Below, one piece after another: positions 26,760 to 28,516 of a stretch of DNA of 28,516 bases; the stretch's first letter is position 1; every line of letters starts with the position of its first letter. The DNA comes from Lactobacillus helveticus DSM 20075 = CGMCC 1.1877 (GTDB lineage Bacteria; Bacillota; Bacilli; Lactobacillales; Lactobacillaceae). The notes below the pieces were generated by a model. The model was not told the origin of the DNA. It saw nothing but the letters and a program-made list of their open reading frames with translations, and ran no database searches. Location: contig NZ_GG700752.1 in NCBI RefSeq assembly GCF_000160855.1, positions 554,864-583,379 of the forward strand. Direction: 5' to 3'. Made by a program: the position numbers and the translations under genes.

Positions 26760-27440
26760 ATGGCGAAATTAGTATTGGTTCGACACGGTGAAAGTGTTGC
26801 TAATGCCGCAAATGTTTATACGGGCTGGAATGATGTGCAGTTAACCAAAAAAGGTGAGCAACAAGCTAAAAAAGCAGGTGAATTGATTAATACTATTTCT
26901 GATTTTGCACCAACGCATATTCATACTTCTGTTTTGTCGCGTGCTATTGTAACAGCCAATATCGTAGCTGAGACGTGCAATCTCTTATGGCTACCTATGA
27001 CTAAGACGTGGCGTTTAAATGAACGGCATTATGGCGCCTTAAGAGGCCTTAACAAGGATACCTCACGTAAAGTCTTTGGCGTAGAGCAAGTTTTATTATG
27101 GCGGCGCAGTTTTGACTCTGTTCCGCCAAAGCAAGGCTCGCCAGTTATCGATCAACGTTATAAGTTGTGTGATCAACATTTAATGCCGCGTGCGGAGAGT
27201 TTGCATCAAACACAAAAGCGACTAATGCCATATTATTATGATCACATTGCTTCAAGATTGCTTAATGGTGAGGATCAATTAATAGTAGCTCATGGTTCAA
27301 GTTTGCGAGCTTTAATTAAAAAATTAGAAAATATTAACAATCACGATATTGTAAACTTGGAAGTGCCTAACGCAGAACCAATTGTTTATACTATGGATGA
27401 GCAGTTAAATATTGTTAAAAAAGAAATACTGAGGAGTTAA
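26760..27440 (+). CDS. gpmA: 2,3-bisphosphoglycerate-dependent phosphoglycerate mutase, divergent
   Basis: Interconverts 3- and 2-phosphoglycerate. The 226-residue product has the phosphohistidine H9 in LVRHGES, YTGWNDVQLT (20-29), R61, E88 and R89-Y91 in NERHYGALRGLNK, WRRSFDSVPP (114-123) and H178 in VAHGSSLRALIKKLE, the dPGM set. It is less conserved than typical GpmA, for example AESLHQTQKR in place of the usual TESL segment, so it could be a secondary paralogue; the symbol is tentative. Weak AAAGGAA ribosome-binding site. A terminator overlaps its stop codon. Confidence 0.85.
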   Translation: MAKLVLVRHGESVANAANVYTGWNDVQLTKKGEQQAKKAGELINTISDFAPTHIHTSVLSRAIVTANIVAETCNLLWLPMTKTWRLNERHYGALRGLNKDTSRKVFGVEQVLLWRRSFDSVPPKQGSPVIDQRYKLCDQHLMPRAESLHQTQKRLMPYYYDHIASRLLNGEDQLIVAHGSSLRALIKKLENINNHDIVNLEVPNAEPIVYTMDEQLNIVKKEILRS

Positions 27441-27463
27441 AATGCAGCTTGCTGCATTTTTTT
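27439..27463 (+). terminator. terminator after the phosphoglycerate mutase gene
   Basis: AAAATGCAG (27439-27447) pairs with CTGCATTTT (27452-27460) over a 4-base loop, with the T tract to 27463. It uses the last two bases of the stop codon. Confidence 0.88.
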
Positions 27464-27494
27464 AGTGCTCTTAATAATGATTTTCGCGTATCTA

Positions 27495-27503
27495 TGGTAA
27501 AAT
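27495..27503 (+). promoter_or_regulatory. extended -10 promoter of the kinase gene
   Basis: TGG TAAAAT (27495-27503), 40 bases before the ATG at 27544; no convincing -35. Confidence 0.4.
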
Positions 27504-27543
27504 CTAATATGATTTCTAGTATATTTAGTTTGGAGTATTAGGC

Positions 27544-28479
27544 ATGCGTAAATTATTTTTATTACGAGGTGCACCTGGCTCCGGTAAATCTTCTTTTATT
27601 GTACGCCATCACTTAATGCCTTATGCGATTAGTCGAGATCAAATAAGGTTATTATTGGCGAATTTGACAGTTTATTATCAAGAGGATGCGGATGTATTAC
27701 ACCAAGTTATTCCGCGGCACGTAACAGTGCGTACTGAGCAAATGGTGGATCACCTTGTAGAACACAAGATGGAACATGGGGAAACCGTAATTGTCGATGG
27801 AACGCATATTGTTCCGAGTGCAATTGAGCATTTTAAGCCATGGGTAGATAAGTATCATTATGAATGTTTTGTAGTTGATTTTATGCAGCACAATACATTA
27901 GAGAATTTGCTTAAACGTAATCAGACGAGAATGCATTATGACTGGGTAAAACCAGAAGTAGTTAAACAAATGTATCGTTCATATGAGGCTCATCCTGAGG
28001 TACCTTACTGGGCACACAAGATTATCCCTAATCAAATGGATCACGCTTTGTCCCAGAGAGAAAGTAATTTAGATCGTTATGCACATGTGATTGCAGTTCC
28101 AGATCAAGTGGAAGAAGAAGATTTTCCACATGTGCATATCTCTAACTTCTACTTTTCATTCAACGAAAAGTTTACTGAAAAATATGGTACATATCGAAAT
28201 GTAGTTTCTATTGCAAAAACTGAAGATGAGGCTGTAAAGCAATTCAAGTTACCATACTTTGTATTCAAGTTTCATCATAAGCATTTCTTAATTTCTGCTT
28301 ATCCAATCAGAAATGAAATGCTTGATCCAATTAGGAAAGTTAAAGGGGTTTGGACGTATTCAACAGGGCTCTACAATGTAGCCGATTTTATTAAGAAGTT
28401 TCCAGAAAATTCTAAGCAGCACGTTCATCAGTTTAACTTAAGCAAGTTAGATCCAACACGGTTATTACATATTTGGTAA
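27544..28479 (+). CDS. P-loop kinase similar to T4 polynucleotide kinase, with unknown C-terminal part
   Basis: The first 170 residues resemble the 5'-kinase domain of phage T4 Pnk: Walker A GAPGSGKSS (9-17), ISRDQIR with D32 and R35 in the positions of catalytic D35 and substrate-binding R38, VIVDGTHI (about 82-89) in place of its ISDTNL segment, and a lid-like KRNQTRMHY followed by a VKPEVVKQMYRSYE helix. About 130 further residues (180-311), rich in aromatic residues (YFSFNEKF, YFVFKFHHKHFLIS), match no domain I know. Total 311 residues. Separate transcription unit, with a terminator-like hairpin after it. Could act on RNA ends or on a small molecule; substrate is unknown. Confidence 0.7.
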   Translation: MRKLFLLRGAPGSGKSSFIVRHHLMPYAISRDQIRLLLANLTVYYQEDADVLHQVIPRHVTVRTEQMVDHLVEHKMEHGETVIVDGTHIVPSAIEHFKPWVDKYHYECFVVDFMQHNTLENLLKRNQTRMHYDWVKPEVVKQMYRSYEAHPEVPYWAHKIIPNQMDHALSQRESNLDRYAHVIAVPDQVEEEDFPHVHISNFYFSFNEKFTEKYGTYRNVVSIAKTEDEAVKQFKLPYFVFKFHHKHFLISAYPIRNEMLDPIRKVKGVWTYSTGLYNVADFIKKFPENSKQHVHQFNLSKLDPTRLLHIW

Positions 28480-28486
28480 AAATGAG

Positions 28487-28516
28487 TGAGTTTGGAAAAA
28501 TATTTTTCCAGACTCA
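28487..28516 (+). terminator. terminator hairpin at the window end
   Basis: TGAGTTTGGAAAA (28487-28499) pairs with TTTTCCAGACTCA (28504-28516) with one G-U pair. The T tract, if any, lies beyond the window, so it is only a probable terminator. Confidence 0.55.

Noticed and set aside
1..28516. tRNA, rRNA, CRISPR arrays, insertion sequences, prophage or attachment sites
   Set aside because: I saw no cloverleaf, no spaced direct repeats, no transposase or integrase frame and no terminal inverted repeats; all coding space is explained by core or ordinary accessory genes.

Overview
The window is a core-chromosome segment of a low-GC Gram-positive bacterium, most likely a host-associated Lactobacillus of the acidophilus/gasseri/johnsonii type. 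This rests on AT-rich intergenic DNA, S12 with the Firmicutes-type insertion, the zinc form of S14, the gene order str - S10 - spc - alpha - ecfA1A2T-truA - rplM-rpsI, the lack of map between adk and infA, and strong AGGAGG ribosome-binding sites. The species is an inference; no rRNA or other marker is present to fix it. Layout: (1) 26-709, minus strand: a prepilin peptidase (comC type) that points away from the ribosomal genes. (2) 774-4007: the str operon rpsL-rpsG-fusA with its own promoter and terminator. (3) 4041-14520: the S10 and spc operons run together from one clear promoter, a structured leader of about 155 nt, then rpsJ-rplC-rplD-rplW-rplB-rpsS-rplV-rpsC-rplP-rpmC-rpsQ-rplN-rplX-rplE-rpsZ-rpsH-rplF-rplR-rpsE-rpmD-rplO-secY, followed by adk. 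(4) 15195-17926: an extended -10 promoter, then infA-rpmJ-rpsM-rpsK-rpoA-rplQ, closed by a structured 3' element that matches in position and shape the L17 downstream element of lactic acid bacteria. (5) 17938-21250: ecfA1-ecfA2-ecfT, the shared energising module of vitamin/metal ECF transporters, tightly coupled to truA. (6) 21251-22256: a probable L13 leader, rplM, rpsI, terminator. (7) 22296-24042, minus strand: a DUF805 membrane protein, a DJ-1/PfpI protein, and a YjjG-like HAD gene broken by one extra base in a G run. (8) 24056-28516, plus strand: a TauE/SafE-type permease, a histidine phosphatase, a zinc-type CDF exporter, a 60-residue two-helix membrane protein, a divergent phosphoglycerate mutase, and a P-loop kinase resembling the T4 polynucleotide kinase domain with an unrecognised C-terminal part. 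The first 22 kb makes ribosomes, elongation factor G, the Sec channel, RNA polymerase alpha and IF-1 as one growth-linked block; the last 6 kb is ordinary housekeeping and accessory genes in short units, each with its own promoter and hairpin terminator. No tRNA, rRNA, mobile element, CRISPR array or prophage is visible. I did not find a clearly new multi-gene system. The points most worth a second look are the S10 leader with its competing folds, the 3' element after rplQ, the HAD gene that has both a frameshift and lost catalytic residues, and the kinase with an unknown C-terminal domain.
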